Source of the DNA: JAJEEA01 sp965243615
Lineage (GTDB): Bacteria > Acidobacteriota > Vicinamibacteria > Vicinamibacterales > UBA8438
Direction: 5' to 3'
Length of the DNA stretch: 64,000 nucleotides
Assembly (NCBI GenBank): GCA_965243615.1
Contig: CBDEVO010000003.1
Location: 4,836,001-4,900,000 of the forward strand
The notes under the pieces are model-generated. The model saw only the letters and a list, made by a program, of their open reading frames with translations, searched no databases and was not told where the DNA came from. Position 1 is the first letter of the stretch. Each line of letters starts with the position of its first letter. Below, in pieces: positions 25,436-39,885 of the stretch. Position numbers and translations under genes: made by a program.

Positions 25436-26605
25436 ATGGATTCCGCGGCCGAGGACGAGGTGATGAGCGAAGAAGCGCCGCGCGAGCCTGTGGAGTTCCA
25501 TAAATGGCTGAGATTCGACGACCGCTCGCCGGATGATGCTGGGGTCGGCCCGGCGCGCGCGGTGGAGGCCGACGGGCGGTGCCGCCGGTGCTGGGGACCG
25601 ATCGTGGGGTTGCGGCGGAAGGACGGGCCGTGCACCCATGTCGAATGTCTGGCCTGCGGGGCGTCGACGGACGGGGAGGCGGCTCGGCGGGAGGTGGCGA
25701 GGATGCTGCGTGAGGCCGAGCAGAACGTGCCTCTGGCCCGCATAGGGCGCGGCTCGAAGTACGGCGGGAAGGCTCGCTTCGTGTTAAAGCTGCTGCCGGA
25801 CATGGACAGGGACATGGCCTGGTACGACCGGGGTCTGGCCGCGAGCCTTCGGTTGAAACGACGGCGGAACTACCTGGACCGCCGGAACTTTCCGTCGGGC
25901 GAAGCGGGGTACCTGTTCGCCCAGGCGGGCGTGCTCGTGGCAGGCTTGAACGCATTGCCCCCCGAGATGTCGGCGCTGTCGCTGGCCGACGTGGAGTACG
26001 GGGCGCCGGAAGTGCAGCGCGTCGAGTCCGCGAGCGGAGACGACGGGATCCTGCGGGTGGTGGGGACGATAGCCTGCAGGTACCGGAAGCCGTCGAACGC
26101 GGCGGTGAAGACGAGGATGGGCAGGTTGATGATGGCCGGTTCGACGGCGGCCTTCGCCTGCGAGCTGGCCATGAAGGCCATCTTGATGACGCGCAGCCAT
26201 CAGGCCGAGAAGACGCACGACTTGGCTGATCTCTACGCCGCATTGCCAGCCGACTGCCGGGAGCGGCTGGAAGGGGATTCCGGGGAGATCGAAGCTGTTC
26301 TGGAGAAGAACCGGCAGACGTTCGGACAGTGGCGCTACTTCGAGCAGGCCTTGGGGGAAAAGACGTTCGGCGCGCTGGTGGACACGGACCGCGTGTGGGG
26401 CCTCAGCAAGTCGGCGCGGGTTCTGCTCGACGAATGCGTTGTGGCGGGTCTGGACTACAGGATCTCCGTGCAGAGCGACAGCGAGGTCGCCGTCGAAGGG
26501 GCCGAGGTCGTCGACTACTCGGCGAAATTCAACGTGAACGTGGAAGGCAACGAGTCGGCGGTAGCGTGGGACGCGCTGCTGTCGGGCCACCGAACGCACG
26601 GTTGA
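25436..26605 (+). CDS. HEPN-like domain protein with N-terminal zinc-ribbon motif
   Basis: The protein is ~389 residues from the ATG at 25436; a GTG at 25418 and an ATG at 25463 are alternatives. Two CxxC-type pairs near residues 45-70 (CRRCWG and CLACGAS) suggest a zinc ribbon. The middle part is unfamiliar. Around residues 225-275 the helical segment AAFACELAMKAILMT, followed by EKTHDLADLYAALP, strongly resembles HEPN domains, in which KTHDLxxL is recurrent. HEPN proteins are often RNases or toxins in stress and phage defence; the R-x4-6-H catalytic motif is not obvious here. It sits between the intron/APH segment and the autotransporter. Confidence 0.6.
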   Translation: MDSAAEDEVMSEEAPREPVEFHKWLRFDDRSPDDAGVGPARAVEADGRCRRCWGPIVGLRRKDGPCTHVECLACGASTDGEAARREVARMLREAEQNVPLARIGRGSKYGGKARFVLKLLPDMDRDMAWYDRGLAASLRLKRRRNYLDRRNFPSGEAGYLFAQAGVLVAGLNALPPEMSALSLADVEYGAPEVQRVESASGDDGILRVVGTIACRYRKPSNAAVKTRMGRLMMAGSTAAFACELAMKAILMTRSHQAEKTHDLADLYAALPADCRERLEGDSGEIEAVLEKNRQTFGQWRYFEQALGEKTFGALVDTDRVWGLSKSARVLLDECVVAGLDYRISVQSDSEVAVEGAEVVDYSAKFNVNVEGNESAVAWDALLSGHRTHG

Positions 26606-26928
26606 TTGCTCGGGGAGAGCGGTTTCGAGCGACGAACGCCTTGGCCCGCAGGCCGAGCTGGTCAGTCTGCACTGATTTCTCCGGACGCCGACGGCGCGTC
26701 TGGCTGGGCCAGCCGCATGTCCATACCGGGTCCACCGAACGGTTACCCGCGGGACCGCGGGACGTGCGGGACGTGCGGGTCACGCCAGAACAGAATCCCC
26801 GGCGTTGCGACACCAGCCCCAGAGCCGATCCGACAGCGCGACTCGCTCTAGCTCCGCGCCAACCGGGGCCACAACCAGCCCACTAGCGTACCATTAACCG
26901 CGCCAGCCCCTTCCGGCGAGGCATCAAC
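26606..26928. other. Intergenic interval, no gene seen
   Basis: I see no supported gene. A short tandem GGGACGTGC repeat lies near 26758-26785. The frames here are low-complexity Arg/Pro/Gly shadows. Confidence 0.4.
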
Positions 26929-27150
26929 TCACTGTTCCCCCTCCGGCCGTGCTCGCTTCTCGAGCTGGACCAGCCCCAGCTTGATGGCGTTGCGCAGGAT
27001 CACGCCCGGCTTGAGGTTGCTGCTGGTCGCGACCTGCCGCACGCGGTCGTACCAGTAGACCGACAGCGCGACCGAGCGCCTGACGGTGTAGCACCTCCGC
27101 TTGTCGGCCGCGGGATCGGGGTCGTGCAGCGCGTCGTTCGGATCCTCCAT
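26929..27150 (-). CDS. Small hypothetical protein, possibly ribbon-helix-helix
   Basis: This 73-residue protein has GAAGGAGTGACGC before its ATG, a good ribosome site. The core VRRSVALSVYWYDRVRQVA, followed by LKPGVILRNAIKLGL, has the strand-helix-helix layout of CopG/Arc-type ribbon-helix-helix DNA-binding proteins (short strand, then two helices with hydrophobic periodicity). The N-terminus is acidic and the C-terminus charged. It could be an orphan antitoxin or a small regulator. It lies downstream of the giant surface protein on the same strand, 600 bases away. No partner toxin is visible. Confidence 0.6.
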   Translation of the reverse strand: MEDPNDALHDPDPAADKRRCYTVRRSVALSVYWYDRVRQVATSSNLKPGVILRNAIKLGLVQLEKRARPEGEQ

Positions 27151-27753
27151 GCGTCACTCCTTCGCAATCCGGGACCTCGCGTCCGAAGAGCGTCGGCGCC
27201 GAGCCGGAATGGAACGCCGGACCGCCGTGTCGCCGTTGCCGGGGCAGCCACGCCTCTGGGTGGCCTGCGGATGCGTGCGGATCCGGCCGGAGCCGGCCGC
27301 TTCCGCGCACGACCACGTCGCACGGCGCGCACGACGTGACGCAGCCGCCGCGCGCGCCTTGCCGGGTTTCTCTTGCGGTGACGGGACAGGGAAGGGGAGC
27401 CGCCGAGCGCCATGCGATCCGCTCCTCGGCCGGCTCCGGCTCGATCGACGCCCGGTAGATCGAGCCGTCCGCGGGGTGGTGAGATTCGCCGCCGGCGGCG
27501 GGTCCTTCGCCCTGCTGGAGGAAGCGCCCCGGCTTCGGCAGCCGGATGGCGGCGCAGCGGGGAACCGCGAACCGCGATGAGGCCTTCGGCAGGACCGTGA
27601 TCGGGCGCGGCTCCGCGGGATCGCGGAAGCCGATGCACGTGCAGGCGATCAGGCTGCCCGCGTCATCGACGTGGTGCCCATCCGCCAGGTATTCGAAGCT
27701 GGCCATGAAGGCTCGGGCGCGGCATCCCGGCTCGCTCCACCCGCGCCCCCCGG
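27151..27753 (-). other. Interval with one weak possible ORF
   Basis: On the minus strand an ATG at 27706 opens a frame that starts protein-like (MASFEYLADGHHVDDAGSL, then FRDPAEPRPITVLPKASSR). It then runs Arg/Pro-rich and continues through the 73-residue gene in another frame to 26924. The first ~75 codons may be a real or decayed small gene. There is no clear ribosome site. Nothing else is recognised. Confidence 0.25.
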
Positions 27754-33930
<6,177 letters not shown>

Positions 33931-34158
33931 CACCAATCTCCACTCTGCTCGGCACCGCCAGCCTCCACTTGACTGGGCTCCGCAAGTCGCGATCGACCCG
34001 CACCCACCGCGCGCCACTCCCCAGACCCGCCAGCTCGCATTCGGATTCCACCCTCAACGTGGACCGCTCGAAGGGTTAGAGACGGATCCTACCAGATAAT
34101 TTCGTCTTTATTTCGTGTTGCTAGCTGCCTCTATCGTGTGTTTTTCGTCAACATTCGC

Positions 34159-34164
34159 TATACT
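34159..34164 (+). promoter_or_regulatory. Possible -10 box (TATACT) for the kinase-regulator gene
   Basis: TATACT lies 88 bases before the TTG start at 34252, in an AT-richer stretch between the divergent surface-protein and kinase genes. A -35 match at 16-17 bases is weak. Confidence 0.3.
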
Positions 34165-34251
34165 CGCACCGCCGAGCACATCAGAGGCCGGAAACGCCCT
34201 GTTCCGGTCCTCGACAACGCGATTCGCAACGACCCGGCGGAAGGAGACCTC

Positions 34252-35850
34252 TTGACACGGCCCGGCGATGCGCGGCAGGAGATCGAGGCGCTGCGCGAGC
34301 GCATCTCCACGCTGAGCGGGGCCATCCTGCGCATCAGCGCCACGCTCGACCTCGACACCGTGCTCGCCGAGGTGGTCGAGAGCGCCCGCACGCTCACCAG
34401 CGCCCGCTACGGGGTCATCGCCACCGTCGACGAGACCGGCGCGCCCACCCGGGAGTCGGTGTTCTCCGGCTTCACGCCCGAGGAAGAGCGGGAGCTGGCC
34501 GCCTGGCCCGACAGCGGCCGCCTGTTCGAGCACCTTCGCCGCCTGCCGGGGCCGCTGCGGCTCACGGACCTGGCCGGCTACGTCCGCGCGCTGGGCATCG
34601 CGCCCGCGCGGATGTTCTCGCGGACCTTCCAGGGCACGCCGATGCGCCACCAGGGCGCCGACGTCGGCCACTTCTTCCTCGCCGAGAAGGCCGACGGCGA
34701 GGAGTTCACCGACGACGACGAGGAGGTGCTGACGCTGTTCGCGTCCCAGGCCGCCGCCGCGATCACCAACGCGCGGACGCACCGTAGCGAGCGGCGCGCG
34801 CGGGCCGATCTCGAAGCCCTGGTCGAGACGTCGCCGGTCGGCGTCGTGGTCATGGACGCCCGCGCCGGCCGGCCGGTCTCGTTCAACCGCGAGGCCCGGC
34901 GCATCGTCGAGAGCCTGCGGACGCCCGGCCGGCCGCCCGAGCACCTCCTGGAGGTGGTCTCGGTCCGCCGCGCCGACGGACGGGAGGTGTCACTGGCCGA
35001 GATTCCCCTGGAGCAGACGCTCCGCACCGGCGAGACGGTGCGCGCCGAGGAGGTGGTGCTCTCGGTCCCGGACGGGCGCAGCGTCAGGACGCTCATCAAC
35101 GCCACGCCCATCCGGGCCGAAGGCGGCGAGATCGGCTCGGTGGTGGTGACCATGCAGGATCTGGCGCCGCTCGACGAGATCGAGCGGATGCGGACCGAGT
35201 TCCTGGGCCTGGTGGGCCACGAGCTGCGCGCCCCGCTGCTCGCCATCAAGGGCTCGGCCGACGCGGGGCTGGAGGAAGAGGCCGAGCTCGACCCGGCCGA
35301 GATCCGCGAGTTCTTCCGCATCATCGCCGAGCAGGCCGGCCACATGCGCGGTCTCATCCGCGACCTGCTCGACGCGGGGCGCATCGACGCGGGCACGCTC
35401 TCGGTCGCGGCGGAGCCCTCGGAGGTGGCCGCTCTGGTCGAGCGGGCGCGAAGCACGTTCCTCGGCGGCGGCGGCCGGCACGCCGTCCTCGTCGACCTGC
35501 CGGCCGGCCTGCCGTCCGTGATGGCCGACCGCCGGCGCGTCGTGCAGGTGCTCAACAACCTGTTCGCCAACGCCGCGCGGCACGCGCCCGAGTCGACCCC
35601 GATCCGGGTGGCGGCCGTGCGCGAGGACGCGCACGTCGCCGTCTCGGTCTCCGACGAGGGGAGCGGGGTGGCGCCCGAGCTGCTCCCGCACCTGTTCAGC
35701 AAGCACTCCGGCGGCAGGCCGGGCGCGACGGCGGGCCACGGCCTCGGGCTGGCCATCTCGAAGGGGCTCGTCGAGGCGCACGGCGGCCGCAATCCGGGCA
35801 GAGAGCCCCGGCGCCGGCCGCGGCGCCACCTTCACCTTCACCCTGCCGGT
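34252..35850 (+). CDS. GAF/PAS sensor histidine kinase (module of a kinase-regulator protein; frame broken at 3' end)
   Basis: The start is the TTG at 34252, five bases after AAGGAG; a GTG at 34138 gives a longer, less plausible N-terminus. Domains in order are a GAF domain (~15-175, VLAEVVESARTLTSARYGVI), a PAS-like domain (~185-300, LVETSPVGVVVMDA), HisKA with H-box GHELRAPLLAIKG (His about 323), and HATPase with N-box NNLFANAARH, G1 DEGSGVAP and G2 GHGLGLAISKG. After AHGGR near 35790 one extra A (GCAATCC, versus GCATCC in the paralogue at 42060) shifts the frame; read literally, the frame runs on as Arg-rich nonsense to 36513. Correcting it joins the kinase directly to the REC/winged-helix module (TFTFTLPVAGETG). 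No transmembrane segment is visible, so sensing is cytoplasmic. Confidence 0.8.
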
Positions 35851-36598
35851 GGCCGGCGAGACCGGCCCGGCGGCGGCCGATCGCGCAACCGCCGCGGCGC
35901 CCGCGCCGGAACCCGGCGAGCCGCTGCGCATCCTGGTGGTGGACGACGACCCGCGGGCGCTTCGCTTCGTCCGCGACGCGCTCTCGGAAGCCGGCTACGC
36001 CCCGCTGGTGACCGGCGCGGCGCACGACCTGCCGCGCATCATCCGGACCGAGAGGCCACGGCTGGTGCTGCTCGACCTGATGCTCCCCGACGCCGACGGC
36101 ATCGAGCTGATGGGGCAGGTTCCCGAGCTTGCCGACCTGCCGGTCATCTTCATCTCCGGCTACCGCCGCGACGAGACTGTCGCGAAGGCGCTCGAGGCCG
36201 GCGCGGCCGACTACCTCGTCAAGCCCTTCTCGCCGACCGAGCTCGTCGCCCGGGTCCGGGCGGCGCTCCGGCGCCGCGAGGAGCCCGAACCGTTCGTGGT
36301 CGGCCAGCTCGCCATCGACTACGCGCACCGCCGGGTGACGGTCGGCGGCGAGGCGGTCGACCTGACCGCCACGGAGTACGAGCTGCTGCGCGTGCTCTCG
36401 CTCGACGCGGGACGGGTCGTGACCTTCGAGACGCTGCTGCGGCGGGTCTGGGGCAAGCCGGAGAGCGCCGCCACGAACCTCGTGCGCAACTTCGTCAGGA
36501 ACCTGAGGCGTAAACTCGGCGAAAGCGCGTCCAGCCCCGCCTACCTGCTGAACGAGCGCGGCGTCGGCTACCGCATGGCGAAGCCGGCAGGCCGATAG
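35849..36598 (+). CDS. OmpR-type response regulator module (REC + winged helix)
   Basis: The frame is 249 residues from a GTG at 35849. The receiver domain begins RILVVDDDPRALRFVRDAL. Its phospho-acceptor Asp is in LVLLDLMLPDADG (about residue 75), followed by FISGYRRDETV and the conserved Lys in DYLVKPFSPTEL. The C-terminal DNA-binding domain (VGGEAVDLTATEYELL, VVTFETLLRRVW, NFVRNLRRKLGE, RGVGYRMAKP) is a standard OmpR/PhoB winged helix. If the upstream single-base shift is repaired, this is the C-terminus of one polypeptide with the histidine kinase, an unusual all-in-one arrangement. As the sequence stands, the regulator must be translated from its own GTG. A second copy is at 43391. Confidence 0.88.
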   Translation: MAGETGPAAADRATAAAPAPEPGEPLRILVVDDDPRALRFVRDALSEAGYAPLVTGAAHDLPRIIRTERPRLVLLDLMLPDADGIELMGQVPELADLPVIFISGYRRDETVAKALEAGAADYLVKPFSPTELVARVRAALRRREEPEPFVVGQLAIDYAHRRVTVGGEAVDLTATEYELLRVLSLDAGRVVTFETLLRRVWGKPESAATNLVRNFVRNLRRKLGESASSPAYLLNERGVGYRMAKPAGR

Positions 36599-36755
36599 GA
36601 CGTGACGCCGGTGCGTGAGGGCCCGTCGCGGCGTTGTCTGTTGGGGACCTGGCCCGTTCGCGCACGGCGTTCATCGAGTTCGACAGCCACTCTGTCGGCC
36701 TGCTCACCGGTAGGGGCGTGCTTGCGCGTGGGGGCTCGGCACGAGTGCCGCTCAC

Positions 36756-37170
36756 TCACGGCATTACTCGTTCGACGACGTTCAGTAGCGCCCGCGTGCT
36801 GTGTCCCGGGACGCTCCCTCCTTCAATCAGCCGCCAGGCGAGCCGCCGGATCTCGCTCAGTCTCGCGGGCCGGTAGTCCAGCTGCTCGACGCTGACGTTG
36901 ACGTGCCGGTTCGGCGTCGGCGACTCCTGCTCGTGCATGTGTCCGTGGACGTTGACCGCGCCGTGCGGCACCTGCACCAGCGGCACATGGGTCAGCACCA
37001 GCGGCGGGTCGCCCGCCGCGTACAGCGTCACCGCCGTGCGGTCGACCTCGAACAGGCGGATCCGGTTGACGGGGTCGACGTCGTGGCGTGTAGGCGTCCT
37101 GCGACGCGAACCCTGGTCGGCCAGGGGAACACGACCCGGTCGTTCTTCACGGTGTAGCCGACGCGCCGCG
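36756..37170 (-). pseudogene. C-terminal fragment of a calcineurin-like metallophosphoesterase
   Basis: The last ~100 residues (RIRLFEVDRTAVTLYAAGD, LVLTHVPLVQVPHGAVNVHG, HMHEQESPTPNRHVNVSVEQ, YRPARLSEIRRLAWRL) match the C-terminal part of bacterial metallophosphoesterases that carry the GHxH metal motif. The N-terminal DLHFGH and GNHD motifs are missing. Upstream the coding character jumps to another frame (GYTVKNDRVVFPWPT), showing at least one frameshift and a truncation near 37170. It is best read as a decayed gene. Confidence 0.6.
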
Positions 37171-37351
37171 CTGGAACCGACGTTGGCCAACGTCCAGGGT
37201 CTATGGACACATGCGGCCCGAGCCGACCATGATCCATGCGCCGCCCGCACCGCGCGGCGCTCTAACGCGCCGCCGGGACGACGGCGCGAGGCATGCCGTT
37301 CCCGTCCAGCCGGTCCGCGCCGGCTGGGACAGCCGACGACCAGGACAGCAC

Positions 37352-38014
37352 ATGATGGACACCCTGTACGAGCCTCTGGCGGCGATCCTCAACGAAGCGA
37401 GCTTTGAGATGGAGCACGGCGAGGGCGACGGGCCCGGCCGGCGCGTGTCCGCAGCGGAGCTGCGCGCCATCTACTCCCGCGTGGACGCGCAAGCCGTCCG
37501 CAGGAGAGCACGCCTGCTGGCGCCTTCGGCGCTGTTGGCCCAGTTCGTCGACGCTTTGCGGCTCGCGTTGGAGCCGGTCATCGATCCCGACACCGACAGG
37601 ATCGGGCATGCCTTTCCGATCGACATGAATTTCGATCAGCGCAGCACCCTGCAGGCCGGCGGTTACTGCGACCAGGAGTTCACCTCGTTGCTGCCGGACT
37701 TCGCCCGCGTCGCCGTGCAGGCGGCGGCGATCATCGGCGTTGACGCAACCGTCCGGTTGCTGGCCGACTGGAACCGTGGCGAACCGGTGCGACTCCACCT
37801 GTCGACGGTCCTCAACAACCTGCCTCTCAGCGCCGCCGTGCCCCTGCGCGACGACATTCGGCTGGTTCCGTTGCCGCTGACGACGTCCGAGCTGCCTCGT
37901 GTGCCGGTCGTTGAGAGTGTTCCCGCCAGAGACTTGCTGGGCTTGACGATGTTGAAGCTGCACATCTCTGCCTCTCCGGCGCTGTTCCGCCCGGACGCGG
38001 CGAGCCGCGACTAG
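37352..38014 (+). CDS. N-terminal half of an Apea-like HEPN protein, ended by an in-frame TAG
   Basis: The frame is 220 residues from the first of two adjacent ATGs at 37352 (MMDTLYEPLAAILNEASFEM), ending at a TAG at 38012-38014. The same reading frame continues without interruption to 38707 (VVRSKPAAGADLDLVCELL...). The two halves therefore look like one ~451-residue gene interrupted by a single nonsense codon, possibly CAG to TAG. This half contains LLPDFARVAVQAAAIIGVDA and LSTVLNNLPLSAAVPLRDDI and has no recognised domain. It resembles the poorly conserved sensor-like N-terminus of Apea-type HEPN proteins. Whether the half protein is functional is unknown. Confidence 0.6.
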   Translation: MMDTLYEPLAAILNEASFEMEHGEGDGPGRRVSAAELRAIYSRVDAQAVRRRARLLAPSALLAQFVDALRLALEPVIDPDTDRIGHAFPIDMNFDQRSTLQAGGYCDQEFTSLLPDFARVAVQAAAIIGVDATVRLLADWNRGEPVRLHLSTVLNNLPLSAAVPLRDDIRLVPLPLTTSELPRVPVVESVPARDLLGLTMLKLHISASPALFRPDAASRD

Positions 38015-38092
38015 GTCGTCCGGTCCAAACCCGCCGCGGGCGCTGACCTCGACCTCGTCTGCGAGCTCCTGTCGCTTCAGGCGAATCGTCAC

Positions 38093-38707
38093 GTGGCTCG
38101 CAGCGTCGTATGGCACGACTACCCGGATGCGGCACCCTTTCGACTTGCGATTCGTGAGATCTGGTCTCAAGGCGACGACCGGCTGAGGCCCCGGCGCTGG
38201 AAGGGAAGCTCCCATGCACGGACGGGAGCGGTGACGATTGTGCCGGCTGATGAGCCCGTTCAACGTCTCGATCCGGATCGGTTCCGCCACCTGTTGACCG
38301 CGCTCGGCGGCGCCCACAGGAAGCTCCGCATTGCGCTCGATCGTTGGAGACGCTCGAAACGCGCCACCCTCCCGGTCGACGCCTACATCGAGCTTCGCAT
38401 CGCGCTCGAGGCGCTGTACCTGAAGGACTTCGCCGACGAGAACAGCGGGGAGCTGCGATTTCGGTTGGCTCTCATGGGGGCTTGGCACCTCACCGAGGAT
38501 CCTGAAGAGCGGCGGTCCATTCGCAAGACCCTGCGCGACGCCTACGACACGGCCTCGGGAGCCGTACATACCGGCGAGATCAAGGACGAGCACCGCGTGA
38601 AGTTGTCGGACGTCCAGGACCTTTGCCGGCGGGGGATACTGAAGCTGCTCCGTGAGGGGCCGCCGCAGGACTGGGGGGACTTGGTTCTCGGCGCCGGAGT
38701 CCCCTAG
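38093..38707 (+). CDS. C-terminal half with Apea-type HEPN domain
   Basis: The frame is 204 residues from a GTG at 38093, in the same frame as 37352-38014. YIELRIALEALYLKD, LRFRLALMGAWHLTEDPEER and LRDAYDTASGAVHTGEI match the HEPN_Apea pattern of helical repeat, AWLL-like segment and YdlRskivHg. The catalytic R-x4-H is altered: the position of the Arg is Ala (YDTASGAVH), while His is kept. Together with the upstream nonsense codon, this suggests loss of RNase activity or a pseudogene. The other Apea-type gene, at 39886-41358, retains RSKVVH. A GTG start within the original gene may still allow translation. Confidence 0.6.
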   Translation: MARSVVWHDYPDAAPFRLAIREIWSQGDDRLRPRRWKGSSHARTGAVTIVPADEPVQRLDPDRFRHLLTALGGAHRKLRIALDRWRRSKRATLPVDAYIELRIALEALYLKDFADENSGELRFRLALMGAWHLTEDPEERRSIRKTLRDAYDTASGAVHTGEIKDEHRVKLSDVQDLCRRGILKLLREGPPQDWGDLVLGAGVP

Positions 38708-39334
38708 GCGAACGGGATGTCGGCGACGACGTCGCCGAGGCGGCTCGTCTCGCAGGGGGCAGGCTCGTTTCGACGGCCGCGGCCGGTGTCGGGTTTACGA
38801 CATGGCGACGGTGCCGTCGGGAGGCGGCTCGGTGGCGCTCGAGCGCCGGCATGTGGTCGCCGAGGGTGTGGTTCGCCCGCCGGTTCGGTGAGCCTCTGCC
38901 CGGGTGCTGTCGTGGCTGTCGGCCGAAGGCGGTCCGGCGGTGCGTCTCGCGTCGCGTGCCGCAGTTCGCCCGTCAGGCCGCAAGCTGCGGTCGGCGGCCG
39001 TGCCGGCGCGGCCTGCACGCTCGTCGGCGGCATTCGACGGGTTCGTCGGCCAACCGTATCATCCTCGGGGCCATCGGGCCGATTCAGGTGCGTCATGTTC
39101 GTCCGTGTCTGGCGACCCCTCGCCCAGGGTGACATCGTTGCTGGCGGTCGGCGACGACGGCCGAACCGTCCGCCAGTCGGCGGCCGGCACGTCGAATGAT
39201 CTGCTGGTCGCGTGCTCCGACGCCCGCGCCCGTTCCACCTGCGCCATGTTGGGTTCCAGCACTTCGTACCGTCCGTTGGCGTCGGGGCCGCCAGTTCCTG
39301 CGACGACCGTCGGCCGCACCACCGAGGAGTAGCC
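38708..39334. other. Intergenic interval with weak ORF traces
   Basis: No gene is supported. On the minus strand a frame ending at 39059 has a protein-like tail (DANGRYEVLEPNMAQVERAR, TASNDVTLGEGSPDTDEHD) that could be the end of a decayed gene. Another frame ends at 38704 with RLGDVVADIPFA. Both lack plausible starts. Confidence 0.3.
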
Positions 39335-39883
39335 GTGCCAACGCCAACGCGAGGAAATGCCGCAGCCGGGATGGATACAAGGCTCATGTACGCGCTGCTC
39401 GAACGGGCTGCGGCAGACGACGAAGGCAAGCTGGAGCTGTCCGACGAAACGGCCGCGGATCCGGCGGTCGCGGCGGTGCTCGGATTCCTGGTCGAGCAGT
39501 GCTGGCTTGCGGAAGAGGGTACCGGGACGTGGACTGTCACACCCACTGGCCGTTTCTGGTTCCAGGGCCTCGGCTACGGCGATATCGTGAAGTTCCACGA
39601 GTACGGGGGCGCGGTGTTCCTGCTCCACGTCCGAAGGAGCAGGACCGAGACCATCGTCTGGCACAGGGGCCGGTTCGCCACGATCCGCATTGAGTTCATA
39701 CCCCAGCCGGAACACTTCGAGGTCAGAAGAGAGAACGAACCGACGACCACGCCCGGAGGGGTCGAAATACAGGAGGCGCTGGCCGTCGCCTGCGGTCTCC
39801 TGGCGAAAGACCTGGAAGTGCCGCAAGCGCCGCAACGGAGCGAACTCAGGCTGCACATGTTGAAGTACCTGGAGCAGCTGTGA
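39335..39883 (+). CDS. Hypothetical protein convergent with the Apea-type HEPN gene
   Basis: The protein is 182 residues from a GTG at 39335, five bases after GAGGAG; an ATG at 39371 is an alternative. The N-terminal half reads like a small winged-helix or helical bundle (LMYALLERAAADDEGKLELS, VAAVLGFLVEQCWLAEEG, VTPTGRFWFQG). The second half is beta-rich (GAVFLLHVRRSRTETIVWHR, IRIEFIPQPEHFEV). I do not recognise the family. The gene ends three bases from the stop of the convergent HEPN gene on the other strand, so it may belong to the same accessory cassette. Confidence 0.65.
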   Translation: MPTPTRGNAAAGMDTRLMYALLERAAADDEGKLELSDETAADPAVAAVLGFLVEQCWLAEEGTGTWTVTPTGRFWFQGLGYGDIVKFHEYGGAVFLLHVRRSRTETIVWHRGRFATIRIEFIPQPEHFEVRRENEPTTTPGGVEIQEALAVACGLLAKDLEVPQAPQRSELRLHMLKYLEQL

Positions 39884-39885
39884 AG

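Noticed and set aside
38704..39546. 280-residue minus-strand frame
   Set aside because: It is Ser/Arg/Pro-rich, has no ribosome site, and overlaps the better-supported plus-strand gene at 39335.
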